Source: JBBIRW01 sp037441565 | GTDB lineage: Bacteria; Desulfobacterota; JBBIRW01 | Assembly (NCBI GenBank): GCA_037441565.1 | Contig: JBBIRW010000004.1 | Span: 1-64,000, forward strand | DNA: 64,000 nucleotides | Direction: 5' to 3' | Shown: in pieces, positions 8,086-17,486 of the stretch | How positions within the stretch are numbered: position 1 is the first letter of the stretch | Layout: every line of letters begins with the position of its first letter | Made by a program: the position numbers and the translations under genes | The notes under the pieces: model-generated | The model's database searches: none | What the model was told of the DNA's origin: nothing | The model's input: only the letters and a program-made list of their open reading frames with translations

Positions 8086-9471
8086 ATGTATGCGAGGATA
8101 TTTTTAGTCGCATTGCTTTCCCTGACAGCTGTTTTTCTCCTTTCGGGTTACAGTTCCTGTAGTGATGATCTCTTCCCTCAGAAACTCATAACAGTGGAAT
8201 TGAGGGATGCTGAACTCAGGGATGTCATCTGGCTTTTTGCAAAGGAAGCAAATCTCAATATCCTCCTTGGTGAAGAGGTTAAGGGCAGAATAACAGTCAG
8301 TCTATACAGAATCCCCATGAAGAAGGCATTTGAGGCAATTCTTTCCAGTGCTGGCGTTGGCTACATTGTGGAGAATGGGATGATAAAGATACACACAATA
8401 GAGGAGATAAAAAAGACAAGGGAGGTTGAGCCTCTTCAGACCGAGATATTGCAGGTGAGATATGCACCATCATGGGAAAAAGGTGGCGATCTTGATGAGC
8501 TAAAGAAGGCACTTGAAAAGCATCTGTCGGGAAGAACTGGATCCCAGATAATAGTTATGACGAGAACCAATTCACTTATAATAACCGACACAAGATCAAA
8601 TATTGAGAAGATAAAAAAGTTAGTAAGGGAACTGGATGTGAAGGGGAAGCAGGTTCTCATAGAGGCAAGGATTGTTGAGGCATCCCTTGATTTCAGTCGT
8701 TCATTGGGTATTGAATGGGGCGGAAGTTTTACAAGGACATCACACGGTGGAACATGGGACTGGAGAGGAGGACTTGCAGGAGGTCAGCCTTTGCCCTCTT
8801 CACAATTAGGTGAACTTGTAACAGGAACAGGGGATCTCGGAAATACCATCGTTAATCTTCCCATTACTCTTTTTCCCGGCCAGACGCCCTTTGGTGGTAT
8901 CAATCTTAACTTTGCCAGGATAACAGGGGAAAGCTTCGCAACATTCAATGCACGGCTTACACTTGCTGAGAGTGAAGGGAAAGCAAAGGTTTTATCAAGC
9001 CCGAAGATCCTTACCCTTAACAATAAGGAGGCAAGGATATCCCAGGGTGCCAGAATACCCTATGTTACTGTTCCAGCTGGACAGCAGGTACAGTTCTTTA
9101 CACAGACCGTTGAATTTATAGAGGCAGCACTTACCCTTCAGGTTATTCCCCATATAGTTGAAGATAGGAAATTGATCCTTAAGATTAAAGCAACAAAAAA
9201 TACACCAGATTTTTCGAAAAGTGTCCTTGGTAACCCCACGATACTCACAGAAGAAACCCAGGCTGAGGTTTCACTAAATGATGGAGAAACAGTTGTAATA
9301 GGAGGAATCTACCAGTTAACAGAAGGTGAACAGGAAAAGGGTATTCCCTATCTGAAAGATATTCCATATCTGGGTAGTCTTTTTAAGACAAGATTGAAGA
9401 CGGAGGGGAGAAGCGAGCTTTTATTTTTTATTACTCCCAGGATCGTAAGAGATACTGGTGATGAGGGGTAA
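8086..9471 (+). CDS. Pilus outer-membrane secretin (PilQ/MshL type)
   Basis: 461-residue secretin forming the outer-membrane pore for the pilus. An N-terminal export signal (~1-25) is followed by an STN-type domain (VELRDAELRDVIWLFAKEANLNI), an N1-like KH domain (~125-190, IIVMTRTNSLIITDT) and the C-terminal secretin barrel with VLSSPKILTLNNKEARI and GETVVIGGIY. No AMIN repeats precede the STN domain, so it is shorter than classical PilQ and closer to MshL. It sits between the PilO-PilP fusion and the PilB gene, 2 bases apart. Confidence 0.9.
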   Translation: MYARIFLVALLSLTAVFLLSGYSSCSDDLFPQKLITVELRDAELRDVIWLFAKEANLNILLGEEVKGRITVSLYRIPMKKAFEAILSSAGVGYIVENGMIKIHTIEEIKKTREVEPLQTEILQVRYAPSWEKGGDLDELKKALEKHLSGRTGSQIIVMTRTNSLIITDTRSNIEKIKKLVRELDVKGKQVLIEARIVEASLDFSRSLGIEWGGSFTRTSHGGTWDWRGGLAGGQPLPSSQLGELVTGTGDLGNTIVNLPITLFPGQTPFGGINLNFARITGESFATFNARLTLAESEGKAKVLSSPKILTLNNKEARISQGARIPYVTVPAGQQVQFFTQTVEFIEAALTLQVIPHIVEDRKLILKIKATKNTPDFSKSVLGNPTILTEETQAEVSLNDGETVVIGGIYQLTEGEQEKGIPYLKDIPYLGSLFKTRLKTEGRSELLFFITPRIVRDTGDEG

Positions 9472-9473
9472 TT

Positions 9474-11210
9474 ATGGAGGATAAAAAGGTGATGAAAAAA
9501 CATGATAATCTTGGAAACATCCTCCTTAAAAAAAGGTTGATCACTGAGAAAGATCTGATCGATGCTATAGAACAGCAGAAAAAAACAGGGCAGCTGCTTG
9601 GAGAGATATTTATTGAGAAAGGCCTTATCAGTGAAGATGATCTCGTTCAGGCACTTGCAGAACAGATAGGGATATCATTCTGCTTATCTTCGGATACTCT
9701 ACCTGTGAGTGAGGAGGATGCACGGATAATACCGAGAGACATTGCAGAGAAACACAGGGTGATCGGCGTGAGGAGGAAGAACGGCTCCTTTGTTGTTGCA
9801 ATGGCAGATCCTTTTAATGTTATGGCAATTGACGATCTGAAAGCAATAACAAAGCTGAACATAATTCCTGTAATAGCAACAAGGAGCAAGATTTCTGAAT
9901 ATATTAACAAAATTTACAGGAAAGCAGAGCCCGAGGAAGAGAAGATTTTCGAGGTTCTGACACATCCTCCTGGGACCGATTATGTATACAGAGATATCGC
10001 TGAGGAGGATATAAACCTGGATAATTTAAGGTCACAGGTAAATGATCCACCGGTGATAAGGCTTGTTAATCATATAATCCTGAAGAGTATAAATGATAGG
10101 GCAAGCGACATACATATTGAACCTTTTAAGAATATACTCAATGTTCGATACAGGATTGATGGAATTCTTTATCCTCTGACAACGATATCCAGGGATTTAA
10201 AGATGGCTGTAACATCAAGGATAAAGATTCTTGCAAATATGGACATAGCTGAGCGAAGGCTTCCACAGGATGGGAGATTTACTGTGATACATAAAAAAAG
10301 GGAGGTTGATATAAGGGTATCCACGCTTCCAGGCATTTTTGGTGAAAAGGTTGTCCTGAGACTTCTAATAAAGGAAACAGCCCCATTAAGACTTAAACAG
10401 CTCGGCCTTCATCACAAAGCGGAGGAGGTTCTGGTAAAGCATATAAAAAAGCCTCAAGGGATGGTGCTCCTTACAGGTCCAACAGGAAGCGGTAAAACAA
10501 CAACACTCTATGCCTGCATAAATGAGATTGATATAAAATCGAGAAATGTTGTTACTATTGAGGATCCAGTGGAGTATCAGCTTCCGGGCATCCATCAGGT
10601 GAGGGTTAATCCAAAAATAGGTCTTACATTTGCAAATGGACTGAGGCACATCCTGAGGCAGGATCCTGATGTGATTATGATTGGTGAGATCCGCGATCAA
10701 GAGACAGCTGAGATGGCTGTAAGATCAGCACTAACAGGACATCTCGTCTTCTCGACCCTTCATACAAATGATGCCCTTGGGACGATAGTAAGGCTTGTAA
10801 ATATGGGTATTGAGCCTTTTCTCGTTGCAACAGCTGTAAATCTTGTGGGATCCCAGAGGCTTGTTAGGAGAATATGTCCTGAATGCAGGGAGGTTTATAA
10901 ACCCTCTCCCGAGCTTCTTGAGAAATTCAACCTCCTGGATAAATTAAAAGATGGTTTTGTTTTTTATCGGGGGAGGGGGTGTGATTTCTGTAAATATATT
11001 GGATACCATGGAAGGATGGCCATCCTTGAATATGTTGAGCTTAACAGGGAGATGAGGAAGATAATAATGGAGAACCCCTATTCTGATAAGCTGAGGGAGG
11101 AGGCATTAAGGGCAGCTATGGTTACTCTCAAGGATGCAGGCGTTCAAAAGGTGTTAAGTGGTGAAACGACAATAGAGGAGATTATAAGGGTATGTGTTGA
11201 GGAGGAATAA
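9474..11210 (+). CDS. pilB: Pilus extension ATPase, PilB/MshE family
   Basis: Cytoplasmic hexameric ATPase that powers pilin polymerisation, 578 residues. The N-terminal MshEN-type domain (~10-160) is followed by the GspE/PilB ATPase core: Walker A GPTGSGKT at ~335-342, the Asp box near IEDPVEYQ, Walker B VIMIGEIRD, and the zinc tetracysteine CPEC...CDFC. The two cyclic-di-GMP-type repeats read NLGNILL and LLGEIFI, so the usual RLG arginine is missing in both. No PilT-like retraction ATPase is found in the window. Confidence 0.93.
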   Translation: MEDKKVMKKHDNLGNILLKKRLITEKDLIDAIEQQKKTGQLLGEIFIEKGLISEDDLVQALAEQIGISFCLSSDTLPVSEEDARIIPRDIAEKHRVIGVRRKNGSFVVAMADPFNVMAIDDLKAITKLNIIPVIATRSKISEYINKIYRKAEPEEEKIFEVLTHPPGTDYVYRDIAEEDINLDNLRSQVNDPPVIRLVNHIILKSINDRASDIHIEPFKNILNVRYRIDGILYPLTTISRDLKMAVTSRIKILANMDIAERRLPQDGRFTVIHKKREVDIRVSTLPGIFGEKVVLRLLIKETAPLRLKQLGLHHKAEEVLVKHIKKPQGMVLLTGPTGSGKTTTLYACINEIDIKSRNVVTIEDPVEYQLPGIHQVRVNPKIGLTFANGLRHILRQDPDVIMIGEIRDQETAEMAVRSALTGHLVFSTLHTNDALGTIVRLVNMGIEPFLVATAVNLVGSQRLVRRICPECREVYKPSPELLEKFNLLDKLKDGFVFYRGRGCDFCKYIGYHGRMAILEYVELNREMRKIIMENPYSDKLREEALRAAMVTLKDAGVQKVLSGETTIEEIIRVCVEEE

Positions 11211-11217
11211 GTAAGGG

Positions 11218-12456
11218 ATGAATACATTCATATACAGAGCGAAGGACATAAGTGGAAATCTTATAACAGGGGAGATAGTTTCGGAAAATGAGGATGCAGC
11301 CTTCAGGGAACTTTCATCAAGGGAACTTTTTATACTGAACATACAGAAGAAAAGGGAATCCTTATATCGAAGGCTTTCAGCCTATCTTGAGTTATTAAAA
11401 AAACCCATTGAGTTCAGAAAAAAGATAAGAACAGTTGATCTCCTCTTCTTTACATATCAACTCGCAGCAATGGTTGCATCAGGTGTTTCCATTTACAGGG
11501 CACTTACTGCAATTGAGGATGAGGTGAACAGAAGATCATTCAAGAAGATTATCGGTGATGTGAAGAGGGATATAGAGGCAGGGGATTCCTTCTCTAAAGC
11601 ACTTTCCAAACACCCGTCAGCATTCAGCCGTATATATGTTAATCTTATCCATGCTGCAGAAACAAGTGGTGAGATGGACAGAATCCTCAACCAGATTATT
11701 GTGTATCTGGAGAATGTATCAAGGATTGCAGCAAAGATAAGGGGAGCACTTGCCTATCCATCACTTCTTGTCATTTTTGGCATAATTACTGTTTGCATAC
11801 TCGTGCTCAAGGTTATCCCCATTTTTGAAAGTGTCTACAGATCCTTTGGGGCGAGGCTCCCCTTTCTCACAGAGGCGCTCATCGGTTTTAGCAGATTTAT
11901 TATTTCAAATCTTATAATGATATCAGTTGCACTGATAGTATCGATCATAGTTGTTGTTATACTCCTTCGATCTGAAAGGGGAAAAAGATTCAGTGATTCT
12001 ATAAAGTTCAGGATTCCACTTTTTGGCTCTCTTTTCCGCCAGTTTGAATTTGCAAGGATTTCAAGAACGTTGAGCACCCTTGTTGCAAGTGGAATTCCTG
12101 TTACAGAAAGTATAGTCCTCACATCAGACGTTGTGAGGAGCGTTAGGATGAGGGATGCACTTCTGAGGGTAAAGGATATGATTGAGGCCGGAAGCTCGAT
12201 CTCCCACGCATTTAAGATGACAGGTAGTTTTCCTTCACTTTTCGTGCAGATGATCGCATCGGGGGAGGAGACAGGAAGGCTTCCTGCGATGACAGAAAAG
12301 GTTGCAGTATACTATGAGGAATCTGTAATAAGAAGGGTTGATGCTGTTTCATCGGTACTTGAACCCCTTCTTATTGTAGCAATAGGTGCTGTGATTGGAT
12401 TTATTGTTGTTGCTATATACCTTCCGATCTTTTATATAGGAAGGATTGTAAGGTGA
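11218..12456 (+). CDS. pilC: Pilus inner-membrane platform protein PilC/GspF
   Basis: 412-residue polytopic inner-membrane protein that couples the PilB motor to pilin assembly. Two T2SSF domains (~70-190 and ~275-395) each begin with a short helix and GxS/ES pattern (VASGVSIYRAL and VASGIPVTESI), with membrane segments near 165-190, 220-245 and 375-400. It starts 7 bases after pilB. The short N-terminal segment (residues 1-60) resembles the usual PilC leader. Confidence 0.93.
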   Translation: MNTFIYRAKDISGNLITGEIVSENEDAAFRELSSRELFILNIQKKRESLYRRLSAYLELLKKPIEFRKKIRTVDLLFFTYQLAAMVASGVSIYRALTAIEDEVNRRSFKKIIGDVKRDIEAGDSFSKALSKHPSAFSRIYVNLIHAAETSGEMDRILNQIIVYLENVSRIAAKIRGALAYPSLLVIFGIITVCILVLKVIPIFESVYRSFGARLPFLTEALIGFSRFIISNLIMISVALIVSIIVVVILLRSERGKRFSDSIKFRIPLFGSLFRQFEFARISRTLSTLVASGIPVTESIVLTSDVVRSVRMRDALLRVKDMIEAGSSISHAFKMTGSFPSLFVQMIASGEETGRLPAMTEKVAVYYEESVIRRVDAVSSVLEPLLIVAIGAVIGFIVVAIYLPIFYIGRIVR

Positions 12457-12504
12457 AGTATAGTTTTCCATATAAAAATTCAAAAGAGAAAGGAGGTGTG
12501 AGGA

Positions 12505-12969
12505 ATGAGGATGTGGGATAAAAAAGGCTTCACACTCATTGAGCTCATGGTTGTCATTATCATCATCGCAGTGCTCGCTGCAATTGCAATACCCCTTTAC
12601 ACAAGCTATACAAAACATGCAAAGGCTGGAGAGGCATCAAATCTCCTTGGATCCTGTGTTACAGCTGCTCAAGTTTACTATCAGAGATGGGGGCAATATC
12701 CAAATTCAACAGGTACTATATGGGATCCTAGCTCACAAAGTGGTGACCAAAATCTCCTACCCGGTGTTGATCTCAGGGCTGCAAAATACTTCAAGTATGT
12801 TATAAGTGCTGTTGATAATTCCAGCGATCCGAAGACCATAACGCTCAGGGCAACGGGTGTGGCATCTCCATTTACAGGTGCAAATGAATGGCTCGAGGTA
12901 GTTGTTAAGTCCTACGGAAGACCTGTGTGGACATCAGGTAATCCCTCTGATATACCGACACCTGAGTAA
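12505..12969 (+). CDS. pilA: Type IV prepilin (major pilin candidate)
   Basis: 154-residue type IVa prepilin. A short basic leader ending KKG is followed by FTLIELMVVIIIIAVLAAIA, with Phe+1 and Glu+5 in mature numbering; a prepilin peptidase would cut between Gly and Phe. The globular part has YYQRWGQYP and no obvious C-terminal disulphide pair. A strong AAAGGAGGTG site precedes the ATG, the best ribosome site in the pil locus. That, and the hairpin after it, fit a highly expressed major pilin. Confidence 0.9.
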   Translation: MRMWDKKGFTLIELMVVIIIIAVLAAIAIPLYTSYTKHAKAGEASNLLGSCVTAAQVYYQRWGQYPNSTGTIWDPSSQSGDQNLLPGVDLRAAKYFKYVISAVDNSSDPKTITLRATGVASPFTGANEWLEVVVKSYGRPVWTSGNPSDIPTPE

Positions 12970-12976
12970 AGAATTC

Positions 12977-13005
12977 GCCTGCCTGTTTTTCCAGAACAGG
13001 CAGGC
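12977..13005 (+). other. Intercistronic hairpin after the pilin gene
   Basis: Perfect 11-bp stem, GCCTGCCTGTT (12977-12987) and AACAGGCAGGC (12995-13005), with a 7-base loop, 7 bases after the pilin stop codon. No T-run follows, so it is a poor terminator; a 3'-end stabiliser or partial terminator that raises pilin mRNA over the minor pilins is more likely. The 3' arm also contains the only purine-rich stretch near the next start codon (13016), so folding could reduce its translation. Confidence 0.7.
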
Positions 13006-13015
13006 ACTAATATTT

Positions 13016-13459
13016 ATGAATGAGAAGGGCCTATCAATAGTAGAATTTATTGTTGCCATTACAGTCCTCCTTTTTGCCATAATATCATTAGTTTATGCAA
13101 TGGGGACAGCAAGGGGGTTTATCGAACAGCATGGTATGGAAAGGAGGGCGGTAAAGCTTGCTGAAGAGAAGCTTGAAGTGCTAAGGGAGATACCTTTTGA
13201 TCATACTGATTTAACTGGTTCACCATCAGGAATTTTACATCCCACAAACCCTCCTTATTATGAATCAGTTTACTATGAAAGCCTTGAATGGAGGAGATCC
13301 TGGATCGTTTATGATGTAGATGATGAAGAGGATGGGCTTTCACCAGCTGATGATGTTACTCCTGACTACAAACTTATTCTTGTATCAGTAACATGGATCG
13401 ATTTCAAGACAGGGAAACCAGCCGCTCCTGTCAGGATAAGCACATACAGATGTCCCTGA
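13016..13459 (+). CDS. Minor prepilin, PilV/MshD-like
   Basis: 147 residues from the ATG at 13016. The leader MNEKG is followed by LSIVEFIVAITVLLF, a prepilin segment with Glu at +5 and Leu instead of Phe at +1. KLAEEKLEVLREIPFD soon after the hydrophobic helix is typical of PilV-type minor pilins. The open frame extends further upstream into the pilin gene, but only this start gives a prepilin leader. It overlaps the next pilin gene by 10 bases. Confidence 0.82.
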   Translation: MNEKGLSIVEFIVAITVLLFAIISLVYAMGTARGFIEQHGMERRAVKLAEEKLEVLREIPFDHTDLTGSPSGILHPTNPPYYESVYYESLEWRRSWIVYDVDDEEDGLSPADDVTPDYKLILVSVTWIDFKTGKPAAPVRISTYRCP

Positions 13460-13950
13460 ATTACTCAGCAAAAAAGGGATTTACACTTGTTGAACTTATT
13501 GTTGTTATAGCGATAGGAAGTTTCATATTTCTTTCACTTATATACTTCTTTCTCCATAGCAGTTTTGAATACAGGAGGGGGCAGCTTAAGGCAAGACTTC
13601 AGAGGATGGGGGATCTCTGCATAGAGGAGATTGCAAGGGAGATAAGAAGGGGTGCTTATGCCGATATAAATGCCAGTGGTGATAGGATAGTAATTTATGC
13701 CTCAGGGGGTAATATTATTGCAACGTTTGAACGTGACGGAGCAGGGAGATTTCTTAAAAATGGAGTGGATTTTATCGACAGGGCTGGTATCTCGGTAAAG
13801 AGACTCCATTTTGAGCCGCAGGGAAGCGGTATCAAAAATTCCATTTCTGTAACAATGGTTCTAAAAGAGGAGATGGACCCACAGGATCCATCTGATGATG
13901 AAGAGATGGGATTTTTTACAAAGGTAAATTTCAGAAACGAGGCTCTTTGA
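13450..13950 (+). CDS. Minor prepilin, PilW/MshO-like
   Basis: 166 residues from the ATG at 13450. The leader MSLNYSAKKG is followed by FTLVELIVVIAIGSFIFLSL, a canonical class III signal with Glu+5. ARLQRMGDLCIEEIAREIRRG, downstream of the hydrophobic helix, is characteristic of PilW-family minor pilins that prime assembly. The frame is open upstream, but a start there would put the leader inside a longer tail. Its last base is shared with the ATG of the next gene. Confidence 0.82.
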   Translation: MSLNYSAKKGFTLVELIVVIAIGSFIFLSLIYFFLHSSFEYRRGQLKARLQRMGDLCIEEIAREIRRGAYADINASGDRIVIYASGGNIIATFERDGAGRFLKNGVDFIDRAGISVKRLHFEPQGSGIKNSISVTMVLKEEMDPQDPSDDEEMGFFTKVNFRNEAL

Positions 13951-15803
13951 TGGGTGAGAGGGGCTCTGCACTTGTTTTATCCTTAATGATCGTCCTTGTC
14001 ATAATACTGATAGGAGCTGCGTATTTTCTGCTGGGGACTGTTGAAGGGAGCCTGGTCATTTATGGTGGTCGCCTCTCCCAGGCCTTCTACTCATCAGAGG
14101 CATCTATGAACAGAACAATCTGGAGGATAAAGGAGAATCTCATAAACCCCTTTGATCCATCCTTCAGTCCGATACAGAACAATTCATCACCATTTGTTAA
14201 TAACGATCCCTTCCTTGGTGCACTTACAATTACAGACCTTGTGGACTATTCAAGATACACCTCAAGATCACCCGATCCAAGGGATCTCCCCCTCCCTTCA
14301 AATCCGCCGCAGATGGGAAACTCATGGTTCTTTTTAAGAAATGCAGGTAGAATAAATCCCACAGTCAGTGATAGCTTCTTCAGCGTGGAGAGGCTTGTTG
14401 AGGCGTGGGTAAAGCTTCCTGGATCCCTTGGAAACAACTATACAGTTGCAGCAGGGGGTGGTTTTGTCATTCCTGGGGGTTTATCTGACATGGGAACCTT
14501 TTCCCTGATGCTAAATGGGAGAACAAGAACAGTTGGGCTCTGGTCATCAGGGCCTTTCCCTCTTTCCTCTCCAGGGATTATCATTGAAGTTCCATATCTG
14601 CAGACAGGCGCTGTTCTTCCTGATGGACTTTTCCCCCTTAATCCATCATACTTCTCAGGTGCAGACATCCAGATCTTTTCGGGCGATCAGATCTTTGATA
14701 AGACAAACTATCCTGTAAAGAATGGCTCTCCACATACGGGAAGGAATGATGTAAATTATATTGTGGGAAACGTAACAATAAGAGGGAGTTTATCACCAGC
14801 TGTTGAAAGAAGGGAGCTTGACATAGAAAGGGACTGGCCCCCATATGGAACACCAAAGGATGTTACCATCGTTGCAACCGGAGACATAACAATTGATGCA
14901 AATGCTGTGCCCCTTTCATGGGTAAACACAGGAACAGGAAGCAGGCTTGTTCTTATAGCAGGTGGTGTTATTAACATAAAGGGGGTACTCTGGGGAACGA
15001 GGATAAACGGTATATTCATCTCGGCTGGTGGTGTGAATTTTTCAACTGTTGGACCATCAGCAGGGACATTCTTCTCCCTTCCTGATCTTGCAACAAAATC
15101 CGCATGGTTCAGAGGAAGCATAGTAACAGGAGGTGCTGTTAGTTTCTCCCCGGGATGGGATATAGAATTTGATGAAATGGATGCAGGTGGAAGTGAGATA
15201 CTAAATGGAAACATGTTAGATTACCAGCAGTTGATGCTTGATGACTTTGAAGGAGGGGTTTCCAAATGGGATGGTGTTAAAGGCACAACAAAGAGATGTG
15301 GTACTCGAGGAGCAAGGAGACTGGAGTATTGCACAAGGATTGATGATCCAGTGCCACCCGGAACCCTTTCGATGAGCCTTGATATAAAAAATGATAAAGC
15401 TGTAAATGACGGTGTAAGGTATATAGTCTCACAGAATATCCTTGGCTTGAATAGTATATCCCTCTGGACAAAGGGGATCAATCTGAAAGGGGGGCCAGGT
15501 ATACCCGGTGATACATCAAATTTTAAACTTGTTCTCGCTGGTAATATAAATATAGAGTTTCCATTCCCTGCTGTTACACCTAATCAGTGGTTTTTTAGGA
15601 AGTTCTATTTTATTGAGTTTTCAAATGCCTTAAATCTCGATCTTACAGATGTAACGGTTGAGATCATATGCACAGATGCTAACCAGATTACAAGGGACAT
15701 ACTTGTTGACGATATCATTTTTCCAGGATACACTCCCTCAAGGAGGCATAATCTTCCTTATGCCCTGAGGTGGCAATTCTTTAACTGGAGGCAGATAAAT
15801 TGA
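13950..15803 (+). CDS. PilX-N-terminal pilus protein with large beta-rich extension
   Basis: 617 residues. Residues 1-60 match the PilX N-terminal pattern (MGERGSALVLSLMIVLVIIL, then SQAFYSSEASMNRTIW). The remainder is far larger than ordinary PilX proteins. Residues ~270-400 have repeated beta-strand-like phrases (VTIVATGDITID, LVLIAGGVINIKG, GIFISAGGVNF) suggesting a beta-helix. Residues ~430-605 (DDFEGGVSKW ... SISLWTKG ... ILVDDIIF) look like a jelly-roll carbohydrate-binding module. I infer a pilus-tip adhesin, not verified. The ATG overlaps the upstream stop as TGATG. Confidence 0.75.
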   Translation: MGERGSALVLSLMIVLVIILIGAAYFLLGTVEGSLVIYGGRLSQAFYSSEASMNRTIWRIKENLINPFDPSFSPIQNNSSPFVNNDPFLGALTITDLVDYSRYTSRSPDPRDLPLPSNPPQMGNSWFFLRNAGRINPTVSDSFFSVERLVEAWVKLPGSLGNNYTVAAGGGFVIPGGLSDMGTFSLMLNGRTRTVGLWSSGPFPLSSPGIIIEVPYLQTGAVLPDGLFPLNPSYFSGADIQIFSGDQIFDKTNYPVKNGSPHTGRNDVNYIVGNVTIRGSLSPAVERRELDIERDWPPYGTPKDVTIVATGDITIDANAVPLSWVNTGTGSRLVLIAGGVINIKGVLWGTRINGIFISAGGVNFSTVGPSAGTFFSLPDLATKSAWFRGSIVTGGAVSFSPGWDIEFDEMDAGGSEILNGNMLDYQQLMLDDFEGGVSKWDGVKGTTKRCGTRGARRLEYCTRIDDPVPPGTLSMSLDIKNDKAVNDGVRYIVSQNILGLNSISLWTKGINLKGGPGIPGDTSNFKLVLAGNINIEFPFPAVTPNQWFFRKFYFIEFSNALNLDLTDVTVEIICTDANQITRDILVDDIIFPGYTPSRRHNLPYALRWQFFNWRQIN

Positions 15804-16897
15804 TAACAGGTCTTAAGCAAAAGTTTTATGATCTTTTTAGAATTAAGAAGGGAAGAAGGCAGACTACTCAGAAGGTTTCTGTTGCTTTTGATATAGGCGA
15901 TTTTTCCATAAAGGCACTTAAGGCGTCAATTGATGAAAAGGGGAGGATAATCCCCATTTCCTGGTGGGTTACTGAGCTTGAGGATAGGGGAGAGGGTATC
16001 TCAAAGATTATTAAGATATGTGCGGAGAAGATTGATTACAGGGGGGAGGTTCTTGTTACGGCAATCGGCGGTGAATCAGTGATTATAAGAAGTATTGACC
16101 TTCCCTATATGACTGATGAGGAGCTCAGGGATTCCATAAAATGGGAGGCAAAGAAGCATATACCCATTGACATTTCAGATGCTGTTATTGACTATCAGTT
16201 AGTGAGAAGGGATCCTGTAACAGGAAATCTCCATGTGATTCTCGTTGCTGTTCCCAATGAAGTATTTGATTCACATTACAACATGATGTCCAGGGCAGGC
16301 TTTCCACCTGATATTGTAGATGTTGAGCCACTTGCACTGATGAATAGCATCCTGCTCTCCCCAGATTATGCTGAAAAAGAAGATATTGTGCTTATCGATA
16401 TAGGAAGATCCTTTGCGAGTTTTTCCATATTCAGCCATGATCAGATATATCTTGTAAGACCCATATCTATAACGGGAAAGAGGATCGAGGAGAAGTTGCT
16501 CGATGTAAAATTTGTAAATGTGGATGAGATCAAGGGTATTCTGAAAGGGATATTTGAATGGGAAGAATCGCAAAGGGAGAAGCTGAGAAGGGCACTGGAG
16601 GATGAAGTTAGGATTCTTGAGAATGAGATAAGACAGAATGTTATATATTACGAGAGCAGAAGGGGGAGGGTTCTTTCAAAGATCCTTTTGACAGGAGGGC
16701 TTACGAGCTTTTTTGAACTCTCAGGCATTCAGGATTCACTTTCAAGAAGGCTTGAAATTGAAATCGAGATATACGATCCATTCAAAAGTTTGAGAAAAGA
16801 GGGAATTGATGTTAAATTAACGGAGAAGGAGGGACCACTCTTTGCACTTGCATGGGGACTTGTGCAAAGGGGGTTTAGATTAGTTAAGGATGTTTGA
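15800..16897 (+). CDS. pilM: Type IV pilus actin-like ATPase PilM
   Basis: 365-residue cytoplasmic actin-fold protein that binds the PilN tail and links the alignment complex to the motor. It carries VAFDIGDFSIKALK (phosphate 1), the RSIDLPYM...IKWEAKKHIPID segment typical of PilM, IVLIDIGRSFASFSIF (phosphate 2) and LLTGGLTSFFELSG (adenosine loop). The start is TTG at 15800, supported by CTGGAGG eight bases upstream; it overlaps the preceding stop codon as TTGA. Confidence 0.92.
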   Translation: MITGLKQKFYDLFRIKKGRRQTTQKVSVAFDIGDFSIKALKASIDEKGRIIPISWWVTELEDRGEGISKIIKICAEKIDYRGEVLVTAIGGESVIIRSIDLPYMTDEELRDSIKWEAKKHIPIDISDAVIDYQLVRRDPVTGNLHVILVAVPNEVFDSHYNMMSRAGFPPDIVDVEPLALMNSILLSPDYAEKEDIVLIDIGRSFASFSIFSHDQIYLVRPISITGKRIEEKLLDVKFVNVDEIKGILKGIFEWEESQREKLRRALEDEVRILENEIRQNVIYYESRRGRVLSKILLTGGLTSFFELSGIQDSLSRRLEIEIEIYDPFKSLRKEGIDVKLTEKEGPLFALAWGLVQRGFRLVKDV

Positions 16898-17486
16898 AAT
16901 CAATCTTGTCCGTTCAATTAAAAAAGAGCCTGAAAAGAAAATCGCAATAACACCTTCACCCATTTTTGTCAGCCTCTGTTTGCTTTTCATCCTGGAGCTT
17001 TTTCTTTTCTATTATATCCGAGGTAATATGGTCACCATGCTATCATCCCTTTCAAAGGAAATTAAGGAATATGAACAGAGGGTATCGATTCTGAACGAAA
17101 ATCTTGGAAAAATGACATCCCTTAAGGGAACACTGGATGCATTAATTGCTGAGAAGGATGATTGGTGGGAAAAGCTTTCTGTTATAAGCAGAGAAATACC
17201 ATCGAATCTCTGGTTAAGCAGTATAAGAACGGAGATAAAGGGGGTTCCTTCAGGGAAGGAGACGTCAGACTATGTGAAGATTTTATATATAGAAGGCTAT
17301 GTTTATTCTCCAAAGGAAGAGCCCAATATAAAAGAGGTTGGCAGATTCCTTGAGAGACTAAAAAATAATAATGAAATAAGGAAGAGATTTCTACCACCTA
17401 AGCTCAATTACATCAAAAAATCCGATCCTTCGTCGCTTTTAATACAATTCAACATAAGCATGGAGAGAAGGAAGGGTGAAATGTGA
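16890..17486 (+). CDS. pilN: Type IV pilus inner-membrane protein PilN
   Basis: 198 residues. The N-terminus MFEINLVRSIKKEPEKK is the conserved PilN segment that docks in the PilM groove. One membrane helix (~27-46) is followed by a coiled coil (~50-85) and a PilN-type periplasmic domain with WWEKLSVISREIPSNLWLSSI. It overlaps pilM by 8 bases. PilM and PilN usually precede PilO/P/Q; here they sit at the far end of the locus. Confidence 0.9.
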   Translation: MFEINLVRSIKKEPEKKIAITPSPIFVSLCLLFILELFLFYYIRGNMVTMLSSLSKEIKEYEQRVSILNENLGKMTSLKGTLDALIAEKDDWWEKLSVISREIPSNLWLSSIRTEIKGVPSGKETSDYVKILYIEGYVYSPKEEPNIKEVGRFLERLKNNNEIRKRFLPPKLNYIKKSDPSSLLIQFNISMERRKGEM

